Source: Mycolicibacter icosiumassiliensis (lineage in GTDB: Bacteria; Actinomycetota; Actinomycetes; Mycobacteriales; Mycobacteriaceae). From it: a stretch of 64,000 nt of DNA. Under the pieces are notes generated by a model that saw only the letters and a program-made list of their open reading frames with translations, was not told the DNA's origin and did no database searches. Location of the stretch: assembly GCF_900078685.2 (NCBI RefSeq), contig NZ_LT546166.1:116801-180800 (forward strand), given 5' to 3'. A program made the translations under genes and the position numbers. Positions within the stretch are counted from its first letter, which is position 1. Each line of letters begins with the position of its first letter. Positions 1 to 7,928 of this stretch are shown piece after piece.

Positions 1-151
1 TCCAGAAGGTGTCCCAGGCCGTCGGGGAGAACACCGCGTCCCAGTCGAGGGTGTTGGTCGTGCTGTCTAGGAAGGGTGCGATGGCGGCGTCGATCGCGTC
101 ATCGAAATCGGCCTGGGCGGGTGGCGGAGAGACCAGCGGAGCCAGCCCGAA
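1..151. repeat. Direct repeat copy 1 (151 bp, matches 3340-3490)
   Basis: Bases 1-151 match bases 3340-3490 at a constant offset of 3339, with one mismatch (A at 128, C at 3467). The identity ends abruptly at base 152. Both copies lie in the N-terminal coding region of paralogous secreted proteins on the minus strand. Confidence 0.9.
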
Positions 152-244
152 CGCCACGGCACTGACACTGAAACCGACTAGGCGACAACGCGCCGGGGCT
201 TGGCCCCACCGGCGAGCACGCGTGACGGAACGCTGACCAGTCAT
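1..244 (-). CDS. Secreted PGRS-family protein, N-terminal part (runs off the window)
   Basis: This is the N-terminal 81 codons of a gene that continues beyond base 1. The start is the ATG at 244-242. The protein opens with an Arg-rich n-region, then a hydrophobic stretch (VGFSVSAVAFGLAPLV) and an Ala-Gln-Ala motif, which together look like a signal peptide. After residue 31 it is identical in reading to the N-terminus of the GH5 protein at 1406-3577 (DFDDAIDAAIAPFLDST). Bases 1-151 match 3340-3490 with one difference, so the two genes are recent duplicates or have exchanged sequence. By analogy the missing part may carry a PGRS linker and perhaps a glycosidase domain, but this cannot be seen. 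There is no PE domain. Confidence 0.75.
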   Translation of the reverse strand, partial: MTGQRSVTRARRWGQAPARCRLVGFSVSAVAFGLAPLVSPPPAQADFDDAIDAAIAPFLDSTTNTLDWDAVFSPTAWDTFW

Positions 245-388
245 TGCCTAACACCCCTGGACGTGCTTTCTCAGATACCGCTAGCTCTGAGCAGGAATTC
301 TAATAATTCCCTTCGTCAATGCTGACAATTCTTGGCCGGGAACGGAAACACCAAACAGCCGCTGCATTGACAACGTCAGCGTTATGAA

Positions 389-1333
389 TCAGGCGGTTGT
401 CGGCCTGTTTTCCATGCTGTGTACGAGCTCGGACTCCCGATCTCGCACCGCGAGCGCGACGTCAAGGAACTGGGCGACCAGGGGGGAGCGTTCGTCTCGG
501 TGCCAGCCAACGGCGATCGCCGAGCCGGGCCAGTCGTTGATCGCCAGGAAGCGCACGCCCGGGAGCGGCATGAAGTTCCTGACCACTGCGCTGGTGACCG
601 CGATAGCCGCTCCGGTCGCGACCAGTTGTGCTTCCTCGGTGATCGAGCTGATCGGAACGTGGCGGGCCTTGGTTGACTCGTCGCGTGCCGCCTCCAGACA
701 CCAGAATGCGCGGTAAGCCTCGTCTACGGTGTCCCCGTTGGTGATCGGATCACCGACGAGATCCCGCGCGGACACCGAACCCCGGCCGGCCAGGCGGTGC
801 GAGCTCGCCACCATCGCCACGACCGGATCGACGAACAAAACCTCCGTCTCGATGTTGGGTATGCCCTTCGGCAGGCGCACGAACGCCACGTCAGTGGCAC
901 CTGATGCCAGGCCCGCCGATGAGTCGTGGACCGGAAACTCTTGCATCTCAACGACGACGGCGGGGTGGCGTTGCGCGAACTCGGCCAGGATCAACGGTGT
1001 CAGTTCGAGGGCAGCGCCGGGGACGTAGCCCAGCCGCAGCGTGCCGGCCAGCCCGCGTGCGGCCCGTCGGGCGGCGGACGCAGCCTCATCAAGAGCAAGG
1101 AGCGCCGTGCGCGCTCCCTCCAGGAAGGCTTCGCCGGCGGGCGTCAGCGTCACCTTGCGGGTGGTCCGCTCCAACAGCTTGGCGCCGACCAGGTTCTCGA
1201 GTTCCTTGATCTGGCGGCTGAGGGCCTGCTGGGCCAGGTGAACGCGTTCCGCGGCCTTGCTGAAGTGCAGTTCTTCGGCCACCGCCACGAAGTAGCCTAA
1301 CTTGCGGGTGTTGATCTCGATGGGGCTAAGCAT
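389..1333 (-). CDS. LysR-family transcriptional regulator
   Basis: LysR-type DNA-binding regulator of about 314 residues, the normal family length. The N-terminal winged helix-turn-helix is clear (KLGYFVAVAEELHFSKAAER, then AQQALSRQIKELE), followed by the usual effector-binding domain (TLRLGYVPGAALELTPLIL). I chose the ATG at 1333-1331 because the HTH begins 10 residues after it. An upstream start at 1378 would add 15 residues of no recognisable character. It follows the GH5 glycosidase gene on the same strand after about 70 bp, so co-transcription is possible. LysR regulators usually act on a divergent neighbour and here there is none, so its target is unknown. The effector cannot be predicted. 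Confidence 0.9.
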   Translation of the reverse strand: MLSPIEINTRKLGYFVAVAEELHFSKAAERVHLAQQALSRQIKELENLVGAKLLERTTRKVTLTPAGEAFLEGARTALLALDEAASAARRAARGLAGTLRLGYVPGAALELTPLILAEFAQRHPAVVVEMQEFPVHDSSAGLASGATDVAFVRLPKGIPNIETEVLFVDPVVAMVASSHRLAGRGSVSARDLVGDPITNGDTVDEAYRAFWCLEAARDESTKARHVPISSITEEAQLVATGAAIAVTSAVVRNFMPLPGVRFLAINDWPGSAIAVGWHRDERSPLVAQFLDVALAVRDRESELVHSMENRPTTA

Positions 1334-1405
1334 AGCCGGGACGCCCGATCTGTTCGTGTCTAGTTTTCCCGCGAGCATCTCGAATTGCCCCAGCGATCAC
1401 GCTGC

Positions 1406-3577
1406 TCAGGTCGGGCCGCCGGCGGCCGTCACGGTGACGGTGACGGTGGTGGCGCCGCTGTCCGAGGCGATGATCAGCACCGGCGCGCCAGGCGCCGAGA
1501 CGACATGTCCGCCGGTGACACTGACTTGATAACCGTCCGGGTACTGGATGTTGGGTACCGAGATCTCGGTCTGGGATCCGGCGGCGAAGTGTCCTGTGCT
1601 GCCGGCTATCTCGGTGGAGTAGCTGAGCTGGAAGGTGCCGTTGTCGAACGACCAGGAGGTCGGGGTGCCGGCAACAGCCTGTGCGTACGGCGCCGACGTG
1701 GCTTCCAGCCTGGCCCAATCGACATTGTCGCCCACGGGCGGCTTGCTCGGGTCGAAGACCAGCGCATTGCCCGGCGCGGTGCCGGTGATTGCGGGTACTC
1801 CGTTGTAGGCCCAGTTCGACCAGCCCCACATGTGCTGGTCGGCGGCGTTCATCACCATGATGGCTTCCGCGGCGCCGTTTCCGGAGCCGAACTCCGAGAT
1901 GAATCCCGGCACGCCGTACTTGCTGGTGTAGGCCGCGCCGTTGTCCGCCTCCAACTCGATGTACCCCGGGCACAGTGGGGACAGGGCCGCGCTGATGCTG
2001 GTCAGCATGCAGTAGTCGTGGAATGCGAAGACGCCGTGCGGGTCGTCCACCGGACCCAGCTGTGTCGGTACCGCCTCGTTGAACAGGGTGTTGGGCTCGT
2101 AGATCAACGGTGTCGTCGGGTCGACGGACCGGATCGCTGCGCTCACCTGGTTGTAGAAGGGAGTCAGCTGTTGAGCTTCGTAGAAGGAATTCCCGAATAT
2201 CGTTGACAACCAGGTAGATCCGGCCCAGGGCTCGTTGATGATCTCGTAGCCGGCGATGCTGGGGTCGTCTTTGAAGTAGTCCGCAACGGCCTGGGTCATC
2301 CGCGCGTAGTGGTTCAAAAGGCCTACTCCGTCGGGGCCTTTAGCGTTGGACCAGAACATATCCCAGGCGTGATTCTCTGCGGGGTTGAGTGGGTAGTTGA
2401 GTCCGAAACCGATGTCGGGGTTGGGCAGTCCGCCGGTCTGGGTGGCCCATTCGGGTGCGCCCTCCCCGCCGAAGACCGGGCTGAAGTCGTCCTGGTGGAA
2501 GTCGATGATGCTGACGATGCCGTGGTTGGCCAGGATCTGCACGGTCTGGTTGATCGAGGCCAGGTAGTTGTAGTCGATTACGCCGGGCTGCGGTTCCACT
2601 CCCGCCCAGATGACTCCCAGCCGTACCGAATTGAAGCCGTTGGCGGCCAGGAACGCCGCGTCGTCGTCGCTGAACCCACCAGCGGACGGCTCATACGGCG
2701 CAATCTTGTAAACCTCGTTGAATCCGTGCAGATTGAGGACCCGTCCGTCGGCGTCGGTGATCCAGGTGCCGGCCGTGGTGATCCCAGCGACCGCGGCCGG
2801 GGCGCCGTCGAGGGTGCCGTAGTGGCCGTGGTCGCCGTGGGTGCCGAGCAGCATGCTGGCGTTGCCGCCGGCGCCGCCGAGGGCGGGGAGGTCGCCGGGG
2901 CCGGTGTAGACGCCGTCGCCGGCGTCGCCGCCGGTGCCGCCGTTGCCCATCAGCCAGCCGCCGTTTCCGCCGTCGCCGCCGTTTCCGCCGTTGCCGAACA
3001 TGCCGGCGTTGCCGCCGGCGCCGCCGATGCCGCCGGATTCGGTGGCATGCCAGCCGTTTCCGCCGTCGCCGAAGAGCCAGCCGCCGTCGGTGCCGTTGTG
3101 GTGTTCGGCGGTGCCGTCGATGCCGTCGCCGATCAGGGCGCGTCCGGTGAGGGTGAGGAAGGGTTGGTTGATGAGGTTGTTGACTTGTTGGCCCAGGTCG
3201 CTGTGGATCCAGTCTTCGATGCCGGTGTGGATCGGGGTGTAGAAGTACTGCAGGAGCATGGTGTTGGGGTCGAGGGCCGCGGGGCCGGCCAGGGCGGCGC
3301 CGGCTAGTTCGGTCAGGACGGTGTCCCAGTGGGCCGGGGTCCAGAAGGTGTCCCAGGCCGTCGGGGAGAACACCGCGTCCCAGTCGAGGGTGTTGGTCGT
3401 GCTGTCTAGGAAGGGTGCGATGGCGGCGTCGATCGCGTCATCGAAATCGGCCTGGGCGGGTGGCGGCGAGACCAGCGGAGCCAGCCCGAATGTCAGATAT
3501 GCCCCCGTGGTCGCAGCAATCCCGACGACCCGGCAGGCGATGTGGCGTTTTGCAGGGGAACCGTTGCGGCGCATCAT
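1406..3577 (-). CDS. Secreted PGRS-linked GH5 glycosidase (endoglycoceramidase-like)
   Basis: A 723-residue secreted protein. Residues 1-43 form a signal peptide (Arg/Lys n-region, hydrophobic core, PPPAQA). Residues 44-160 are an Asp/Thr-rich region (SPTAWDTFW, LIGDGIDGT) of the kind that follows PE domains. Residues 165-240 are GGxGG repeats of PGRS type. From about 270 to the end is a glycoside hydrolase family 5 barrel: DADGRVLNLHGFN, NSVRLGVIW, DFHQDD, then the acid/base Glu449 in IINEPW and the nucleophile Glu562 in ISEFGSG. Both catalytic residues are present. The closest type I recognise is the endoglycoceramidase-like GH5 group, which cuts glycolipid head groups; the substrate is inference. 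Unusually, a cleavable-type signal replaces the PE domain expected before PGRS. The start ATG at 3577 is followed by a second ATG. Confidence 0.85.
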   Translation of the reverse strand: MMRRNGSPAKRHIACRVVGIAATTGAYLTFGLAPLVSPPPAQADFDDAIDAAIAPFLDSTTNTLDWDAVFSPTAWDTFWTPAHWDTVLTELAGAALAGPAALDPNTMLLQYFYTPIHTGIEDWIHSDLGQQVNNLINQPFLTLTGRALIGDGIDGTAEHHNGTDGGWLFGDGGNGWHATESGGIGGAGGNAGMFGNGGNGGDGGNGGWLMGNGGTGGDAGDGVYTGPGDLPALGGAGGNASMLLGTHGDHGHYGTLDGAPAAVAGITTAGTWITDADGRVLNLHGFNEVYKIAPYEPSAGGFSDDDAAFLAANGFNSVRLGVIWAGVEPQPGVIDYNYLASINQTVQILANHGIVSIIDFHQDDFSPVFGGEGAPEWATQTGGLPNPDIGFGLNYPLNPAENHAWDMFWSNAKGPDGVGLLNHYARMTQAVADYFKDDPSIAGYEIINEPWAGSTWLSTIFGNSFYEAQQLTPFYNQVSAAIRSVDPTTPLIYEPNTLFNEAVPTQLGPVDDPHGVFAFHDYCMLTSISAALSPLCPGYIELEADNGAAYTSKYGVPGFISEFGSGNGAAEAIMVMNAADQHMWGWSNWAYNGVPAITGTAPGNALVFDPSKPPVGDNVDWARLEATSAPYAQAVAGTPTSWSFDNGTFQLSYSTEIAGSTGHFAAGSQTEISVPNIQYPDGYQVSVTGGHVVSAPGAPVLIIASDSGATTVTVTVTAAGGPT
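3340..3490. repeat. Direct repeat copy 2 (151 bp, matches 1-151)
   Basis: Second copy of the 151-bp repeat described at 1-151. It encodes residues of the mature N-terminus and part of the signal peptide of the GH5 protein. Confidence 0.9.
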
Positions 3578-3733
3578 CCTGGCTTCATCTCCAAGTTATG
3601 GCAAACCTGTGTAAAGCATCTATTTAGACCAAATCTAACGCGCTTACTGGCGCGTAACTTAAGAATCGGCAAAACAGTCGGGAGGTTGCGGCTAGGTGTT
3701 GCGAGCCTCGGGCCCGGGTTAGGCTGACCCGAC

Positions 3734-4273
3734 ATGTCTGAGCCCCAGCCGCCACCCGCACCGCTGTTCTTCGAGCGCGGTGCCAGCTGGTATTGGGTGT
3801 TGTTCGGCCCGATCTCCGCGGGACTATTGGTACTGATCCAGAACTCCGGCGGCTACGGCTTTCAGCCCTTGGTTCCCACCGTGTTGTTGGTGCTGGTCTC
3901 AACGATGCTCGCCATCCAGGTGAAGGCGGCGCGTATCCACACCTCCGTCGAGCTGACGGCGGACACGTTGCGACAGGGCACCGAAACCATGCGGGTCGCC
4001 GACATCGTGGCGGTCTACCCCGAGGCGCCGCGGCCCACCGGCTGGGGCAAGCAGGAACCGGAGAAGTGGCAGGAGTCCCGGGCGCTGGGCGAGCTCAGTG
4101 GGGTGCCCCGACGCCGAGCGGGCATCGGATTGAGGCTGACAGGTCGGCGCACGGTGCAGGCCTGGGCGCGGGACCATCGCGGGCTTCGTGCCGCACTCAG
4201 CGAAGTGATTCCGGAGACCGTCCCGCCCGGTGGGCCTGCCGAGACCGACGTCGAGGACGGATCGTCCTGGTGA
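3734..4273 (+). CDS. DUF3093-type membrane protein
   Basis: A 179-residue protein with two hydrophobic segments near the N-terminus (about residues 18-40, YWVLFGPISAGLLVLI, and 45-65, PLVPTVLLVLVSTMLAI) and a soluble remainder containing an EAPRPTGWGK motif, typical of the actinobacterial DUF3093 family of unknown function. The TGA overlaps the GTG of the next small membrane protein (4270), so the two are translationally coupled. Together they lie just upstream of a copper ATPase. Role in metal handling is not established. Start ATG at 3734 gives the expected proline-rich N-terminus. Confidence 0.8.
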   Translation: MSEPQPPPAPLFFERGASWYWVLFGPISAGLLVLIQNSGGYGFQPLVPTVLLVLVSTMLAIQVKAARIHTSVELTADTLRQGTETMRVADIVAVYPEAPRPTGWGKQEPEKWQESRALGELSGVPRRRAGIGLRLTGRRTVQAWARDHRGLRAALSEVIPETVPPGGPAETDVEDGSSW

Positions 4274-4548
4274 GGACCGTCCCGATTCTCCGGGCCGTCG
4301 TCGAGTTGGCGTTGGCTGCCGCCGCGGCGGTGGGCTGCGTGATGAGCTGGTTGCAGGTGCGCTACCTGGTGTTGGTCGCGCCGGTCATCGACGGCGAACC
4401 GGCTACCACCTCGGTGAGTTACCACCCACGGATGCTGTTGCTGGCGTGGGTGCTGGCGACGGCCGCCGGGGTGCTGGCCGTGGTAGGCGCCGCGCGCCTG
4501 CGCCGCGCCTGGCGAACTCCAGAACTGGAATACCCCATGGGGGTATAG
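4270..4548 (+). CDS. Small two-helix membrane protein
   Basis: A 92-residue protein beginning at a GTG that overlaps the stop of the preceding gene by four bases. It has two predicted transmembrane helices (ILRAVVELALAAAAAVGCVM and MLLLAWVLATAAGVLAVVGA) joined by a loop with VAPVIDGEPATTSVSYHP. I do not recognise a named family. Its last codons and TAG stop (4546-4548) overlap the copper-type operator of the downstream ATPase. Co-localisation with the ATPase suggests, but does not show, a link to copper. Confidence 0.75.
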   Translation: MRTVPILRAVVELALAAAAAVGCVMSWLQVRYLVLVAPVIDGEPATTSVSYHPRMLLLAWVLATAAGVLAVVGAARLRRAWRTPELEYPMGV

Positions 4549-4549
4549 T
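4531..4549 (+). promoter_or_regulatory. RicR/CsoR-type copper operator overlapping a -10 element
   Basis: TACCC (4531-4535), five bases, then GGGTA (4541-4545) is an exact TACCC-N5-GGGTA palindrome, the form reported for mycobacterial RicR and related CsoR-family copper repressors. TATAGT at 4544-4549 matches a -10 hexamer and lies 7 bases before the GTG at 4557, so transcription would start on or next to the start codon. The repressor would therefore sit on the -10 box. No csoR or ricR gene is in the window. Confidence 0.7.
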
Positions 4550-4556
4550 CGGTGGG

Positions 4557-6674
4557 GTGACTACCACCGATCTCGAACTACGGGGAATGACCTGTGCGTC
4601 GTGCGCGGCGCGAGTGGAGCGCGGCTTGAATGCACTCGACGGGGTGCATGCCACGGTGAACTTCGCGGTCGAACGGGCCCGCGTCGAACACGATCCGAAC
4701 GTCTCGGCAGCCGACCTGGTGCACGCTGTGGAGAGCACTGGTTATCAGGCCTCCGTGGTCGGTGCGGCCCACCCGGTCGAGCACGCCTCCGAACATGCAG
4801 ATGTGCCGGCCGCACGGCTGCGCTCTTGGCTGATCGGCTCGGCAGTGCTCGCCGTGCCCGTGGTGGCGCTGTCGATGGTGATGGCTTGGCAGTTCAGCGG
4901 CTGGCAGTGGGTGGTGTTCGCGCTGACCACCCCGATCGTGGCGTGGGGCGGCTATCCGTTCCACCGCGCCGCATTGCGCAGCGCTGTGCACCGCGCCGCC
5001 ACGATGGACACCCTGGTTTCGCTGGGCACATGGGCGGCCTATCTGTGGTCGGCGGTGGCGGTCTTCACCGGGGCGGGTCACCTGTATTTCGAGGTGGCGG
5101 CCGTTGTCACGGTCTTCCTGCTGGCCGGCCGTTACGCCGAATCGCACGCCAAACGTTCGGCGGGCGCGGCGCTGCGGGAACTGCTGGAACTCGGGGCCAA
5201 AGACGCCGCGGTCATGCGGCGCGAGGCCGGTGTGCTGACCGAGGTCCGGGTGCCGATCGCCGATCTACGGGTGGGCGACGTGATCGTGGTTCGGCCGGGG
5301 GAGCGGGTCGCCGCCGACGGCGTGGTCATCGACGGCACCACCGCGCTGGACACCTCGGCGATGACCGGCGAATCGCTACCCATCGACGTCGGCGACGGCG
5401 ACTCGGTGCTGGGCGGTTCGCTCAACACCACCGGGCTGGTGCTGGTCCGCGCCACCAAGGTCGGCGCCGACACCCAGCTGGCCCGGATGGCCACCATGGT
5501 CGCCGATGCCCAGGCCGGCAAGGCCTCGGTCCAGCGGCTCGCCGATCGGGTCTCGGCGGTGTTCGTGCCCGCGGTGCTGGGGATCGCCGCCCTCACCCTG
5601 GCCGGCTGGCTGCTGGCCGGTGCGTCCGTCGCAGCGGCGTTCACCGCGGCCGTCGCCGTGCTGATCATCGCTTGCCCGTGCGCGCTGGGGCTTGCCACGC
5701 CCACCGCCATCCTGGTCGGCACCGGCCGCGGCGCGCAGCTCGGCATCCTGATCAAGAACCCGCAGGTCCTGGAGGCCGTCAAGGACATCGACACCGTGGT
5801 GCTGGACAAGACCGGCACGGTCACCACCGGCGTGATGGCTGTCGGCGGTCTCGCGGTCGCTCGCGGCGAGGACCCGAACACTGTGCTGGCTCGGGCCGCC
5901 GCCGTCGAATCGGCATCCGAGCACCCGATCGCCGCGGCCATCGTCGCCGGGGCCAAGGCCGGCGGCCTGGAGATCGGCCGGGTCACCGAGTTCGTCAGCC
6001 GTCCGGGCCACGGGGTGACCGGGGTGGTGGACGGTGTGCGTGTCGAGGTCACGCGATCGGCCGCTGCGCACGAGACCGGGACCGCCGTCGAGGTCTGCTG
6101 GGACGGCCGGGCGCGCGGCACGATCACCCTGACCGACACCGTGCGACCCACCAGCGCGGCCGCGGTGGCCGAACTCAAGGCCATGGGCATCACCCCAATG
6201 CTGCTTACCGGGGACGGTGCTGCGGTGGCGCGCACGGTGGCAGCCGAGGTCGGGATCGATCCGGCCAACGTGATCGCCAACGTCTTGCCTGCGGACAAGG
6301 CCGAGGCGGTCAAGCGGCTGCAGGCGCAGGGCCGGCGGGTGGCCATGGTCGGCGACGGCGTCAACGACTCGGTAGCGCTGGCCACCGCCGATATCGGGAT
6401 GGCGATGGGAACCGGCACCGACGCCGCCATCGAGGCCGGTGACGTGACGCTGGTGCGCGGTGACCTCGGCACGGTTCCGACCGCGCTGCGGCTGTCCGCA
6501 CGCACACTGCGAATCATCCGGCAGAACCTGATCTGGGCGTTCGGCTACAACATTGCGGCGATCCCGCTGGCGGCCGCCGGGCTGCTCAACCCGATGATCG
6601 CGGGCGCGGCGATGGCGGCCTCGTCGGTTCTGGTGGTGACCAATAGCCTGAGGCTTCGACGTTTCGCGCGGTAG
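4557..6674 (+). CDS. Copper-translocating P1B-type ATPase
   Basis: A 705-residue heavy-metal pump that exports Cu(I) across the cytoplasmic membrane using ATP. Order of parts: heavy-metal-associated domain with GMTCASC at 10-16; membrane helices from about 90; actuator motif TGES at 270-273; metal-binding transmembrane CPC at 373-375; phosphorylation motif DKTGT at 417-421; SEHP and GDGVND further on; two final helices. CPC plus one CxxC-type domain indicates the CtpA/CtpB/CtpV monovalent copper group. The start is the GTG at 4557: it gives the correct N-terminus, and a -10 box 7 bases upstream implies a leaderless mRNA. Longer in-frame upstream sequence is the antisense-free shadow of the previous gene. 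Regulation by a copper repressor is predicted from the operator at 4531. Confidence 0.95.
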   Translation: MTTTDLELRGMTCASCAARVERGLNALDGVHATVNFAVERARVEHDPNVSAADLVHAVESTGYQASVVGAAHPVEHASEHADVPAARLRSWLIGSAVLAVPVVALSMVMAWQFSGWQWVVFALTTPIVAWGGYPFHRAALRSAVHRAATMDTLVSLGTWAAYLWSAVAVFTGAGHLYFEVAAVVTVFLLAGRYAESHAKRSAGAALRELLELGAKDAAVMRREAGVLTEVRVPIADLRVGDVIVVRPGERVAADGVVIDGTTALDTSAMTGESLPIDVGDGDSVLGGSLNTTGLVLVRATKVGADTQLARMATMVADAQAGKASVQRLADRVSAVFVPAVLGIAALTLAGWLLAGASVAAAFTAAVAVLIIACPCALGLATPTAILVGTGRGAQLGILIKNPQVLEAVKDIDTVVLDKTGTVTTGVMAVGGLAVARGEDPNTVLARAAAVESASEHPIAAAIVAGAKAGGLEIGRVTEFVSRPGHGVTGVVDGVRVEVTRSAAAHETGTAVEVCWDGRARGTITLTDTVRPTSAAAVAELKAMGITPMLLTGDGAAVARTVAAEVGIDPANVIANVLPADKAEAVKRLQAQGRRVAMVGDGVNDSVALATADIGMAMGTGTDAAIEAGDVTLVRGDLGTVPTALRLSARTLRIIRQNLIWAFGYNIAAIPLAAAGLLNPMIAGAAMAASSVLVVTNSLRLRRFAR

Positions 6675-6706
6675 GGTCCGAAAAAGTCGAACAGGGGGTT
6701 TGCTCT

Positions 6707-7015
6707 ATGTATGCAGGCAACGTTTCTCATGGCGTGATCGCCAAGGTCGGGGCGGTATGCGCCGGTCTGGCAGCGTTTGCTCTGGCCGTGTGCGGGCCGG
6801 CTGGTGCGGATCCGGCCAATCCCGACCCGTTCAGTCCCAGCGATTGCATGGCCAACGCGAATGCTGTCTGCAACGTCGGCCCATATGGCCCCAACAGCCT
6901 GACCAATCCGGCCAACATCAACAGTCCGCTGAACCCGGCAAACCCGGCGAATCCAGCGAGCCCGATGAATCCGGCGAATCCGGCCAGCCCGATGAACCCG
7001 ATGAATCAGCCCTAG
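6707..7015 (+). CDS. Small secreted Asn-Pro-rich protein
   Basis: A 102-residue protein with a clear signal peptide (about residues 1-34: VIAKVGAVCAGLAAFALAVCGPAGA, cleaved near AGADP). The mature part holds a pair of Cys (DCMANANAVCNVG) and ends in a repeat of NPAN/NPAS/NPMN units. Small secreted proteins with this Cys-containing motif and Pro-rich tail are common in mycobacteria, function unknown. It is on the same strand as the copper ATPase, 32 bases downstream. Confidence 0.75.
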   Translation: MYAGNVSHGVIAKVGAVCAGLAAFALAVCGPAGADPANPDPFSPSDCMANANAVCNVGPYGPNSLTNPANINSPLNPANPANPASPMNPANPASPMNPMNQP

Positions 7016-7050
7016 TGATCGCCTGAACCGCCGGGCCTATTGGGGCGGGA

Positions 7051-7872
7051 TCACGAATCCAGCCAGGCCAACTCGGCGGGAAGCTGTTCCCGCCAATAGG
7101 ACACGTCGTGACCGCCGGGGGCGAACCCGCCGGCCGGCGGCGGGTTCAGCTGGCCGATGAAACTCTTGGTCGCGTAGGCGAAGCTGTCCGCAGTCCCGCA
7201 GTCGACGCGCAGCGGGAACGGGGCCAGTCGCGGCACCAGGTTGAAAACCGAGTTCGTCCGCCAGTCATCGACGCTGTCGAATGCACCGGCGGGTGCGCCG
7301 AAGTAGGTCATGTAGATCGCCGGGCTGATGGCACAGATCCCCGCGGTGCGCGACGGACCCAGCCGGGTGCCCAGCTGCAGTGCGCCGTAGCCGCCCATCG
7401 ACCAGCCCATGAAACCGACCCGGGTGGTGTCGATACCCTTCTCCGGCAGCATCGGGATCAGCTCATTGAGCACCATCGCGCCGGAGTCCTCACCGGAACT
7501 GTGTCGGCGCCAGTAGGTGTTGCCGCCGTCGACGGCCACCACCGCGAAGGGCGGCCGGCCCGCTGCGGTCAGCTTCGCCAGCTCTTCTTCGACGCCCAGA
7601 TCCATCACCCAGGCCGCGTCGCCGTCCTTGCAGTGCAGGGCGATCACCGGCCGCAGCGGAGCGGTCTGTCCCGGGGGGCGGGCGATGATCCAATTGGTCT
7701 CCACCCCGCCGCGAGCCGCCGACACGAACGTGCCGGATTCCCGGGTCGGATAGGTATTACCGGTCGCCCGCGACTCGGCCGGGTGTCGCCCCACACCCAC
7801 GCCGAATAGGCCTGCAGCCCCCGCGGCACCGACCCCGAGGCGCAAAGCAGCCCGGCGGGTCAAATCTGCCAT
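7051..7872 (-). CDS. Tat-exported alpha/beta hydrolase (esterase family, Rv0519c-like)
   Basis: An esterase-family alpha/beta hydrolase. The N-terminus has a twin-arginine signal (DLTRRAALRLGVGAAGAAGL), so export of a folded enzyme by Tat is predicted. The nucleophile elbow is GWSMGG (Ser about 158 from this start); an Asp in LRVDCGTAD and the His in GGHDVSYW complete a plausible triad. This is the fold of antigen 85 and esterase D, but the mycolyltransferase function is not implied. The ATG at 7872 places the RR motif at a normal distance; an ATG at 7896 would add eight residues. It matches, from memory, the position of Rv0519c. Substrate unknown. Confidence 0.85.
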   Translation of the reverse strand: MADLTRRAALRLGVGAAGAAGLFGVGVGRHPAESRATGNTYPTRESGTFVSAARGGVETNWIIARPPGQTAPLRPVIALHCKDGDAAWVMDLGVEEELAKLTAAGRPPFAVVAVDGGNTYWRRHSSGEDSGAMVLNELIPMLPEKGIDTTRVGFMGWSMGGYGALQLGTRLGPSRTAGICAISPAIYMTYFGAPAGAFDSVDDWRTNSVFNLVPRLAPFPLRVDCGTADSFAYATKSFIGQLNPPPAGGFAPGGHDVSYWREQLPAELAWLDS

Positions 7873-7928
7873 GTACAGCATCATCGCGCGGCGCATGCTC
7901 GGTTTCGCCCGGCACGCCGCAGTATTGA

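Noticed and set aside
2309..3307. Val/Gly/Ala-rich 332-codon open frame on the + strand
   Set aside because: Antisense to the GH5 gene, whose catalytic motifs and signal peptide show the true strand.
1406..3577. PE_PGRS designation
   Set aside because: PGRS repeats are present but the PE domain is absent; the N-terminus is a signal peptide.
5132..6517. Ser/Thr-rich 461-codon open frame on the minus strand
   Set aside because: Antisense of the copper ATPase; composition is that of a high-GC shadow.
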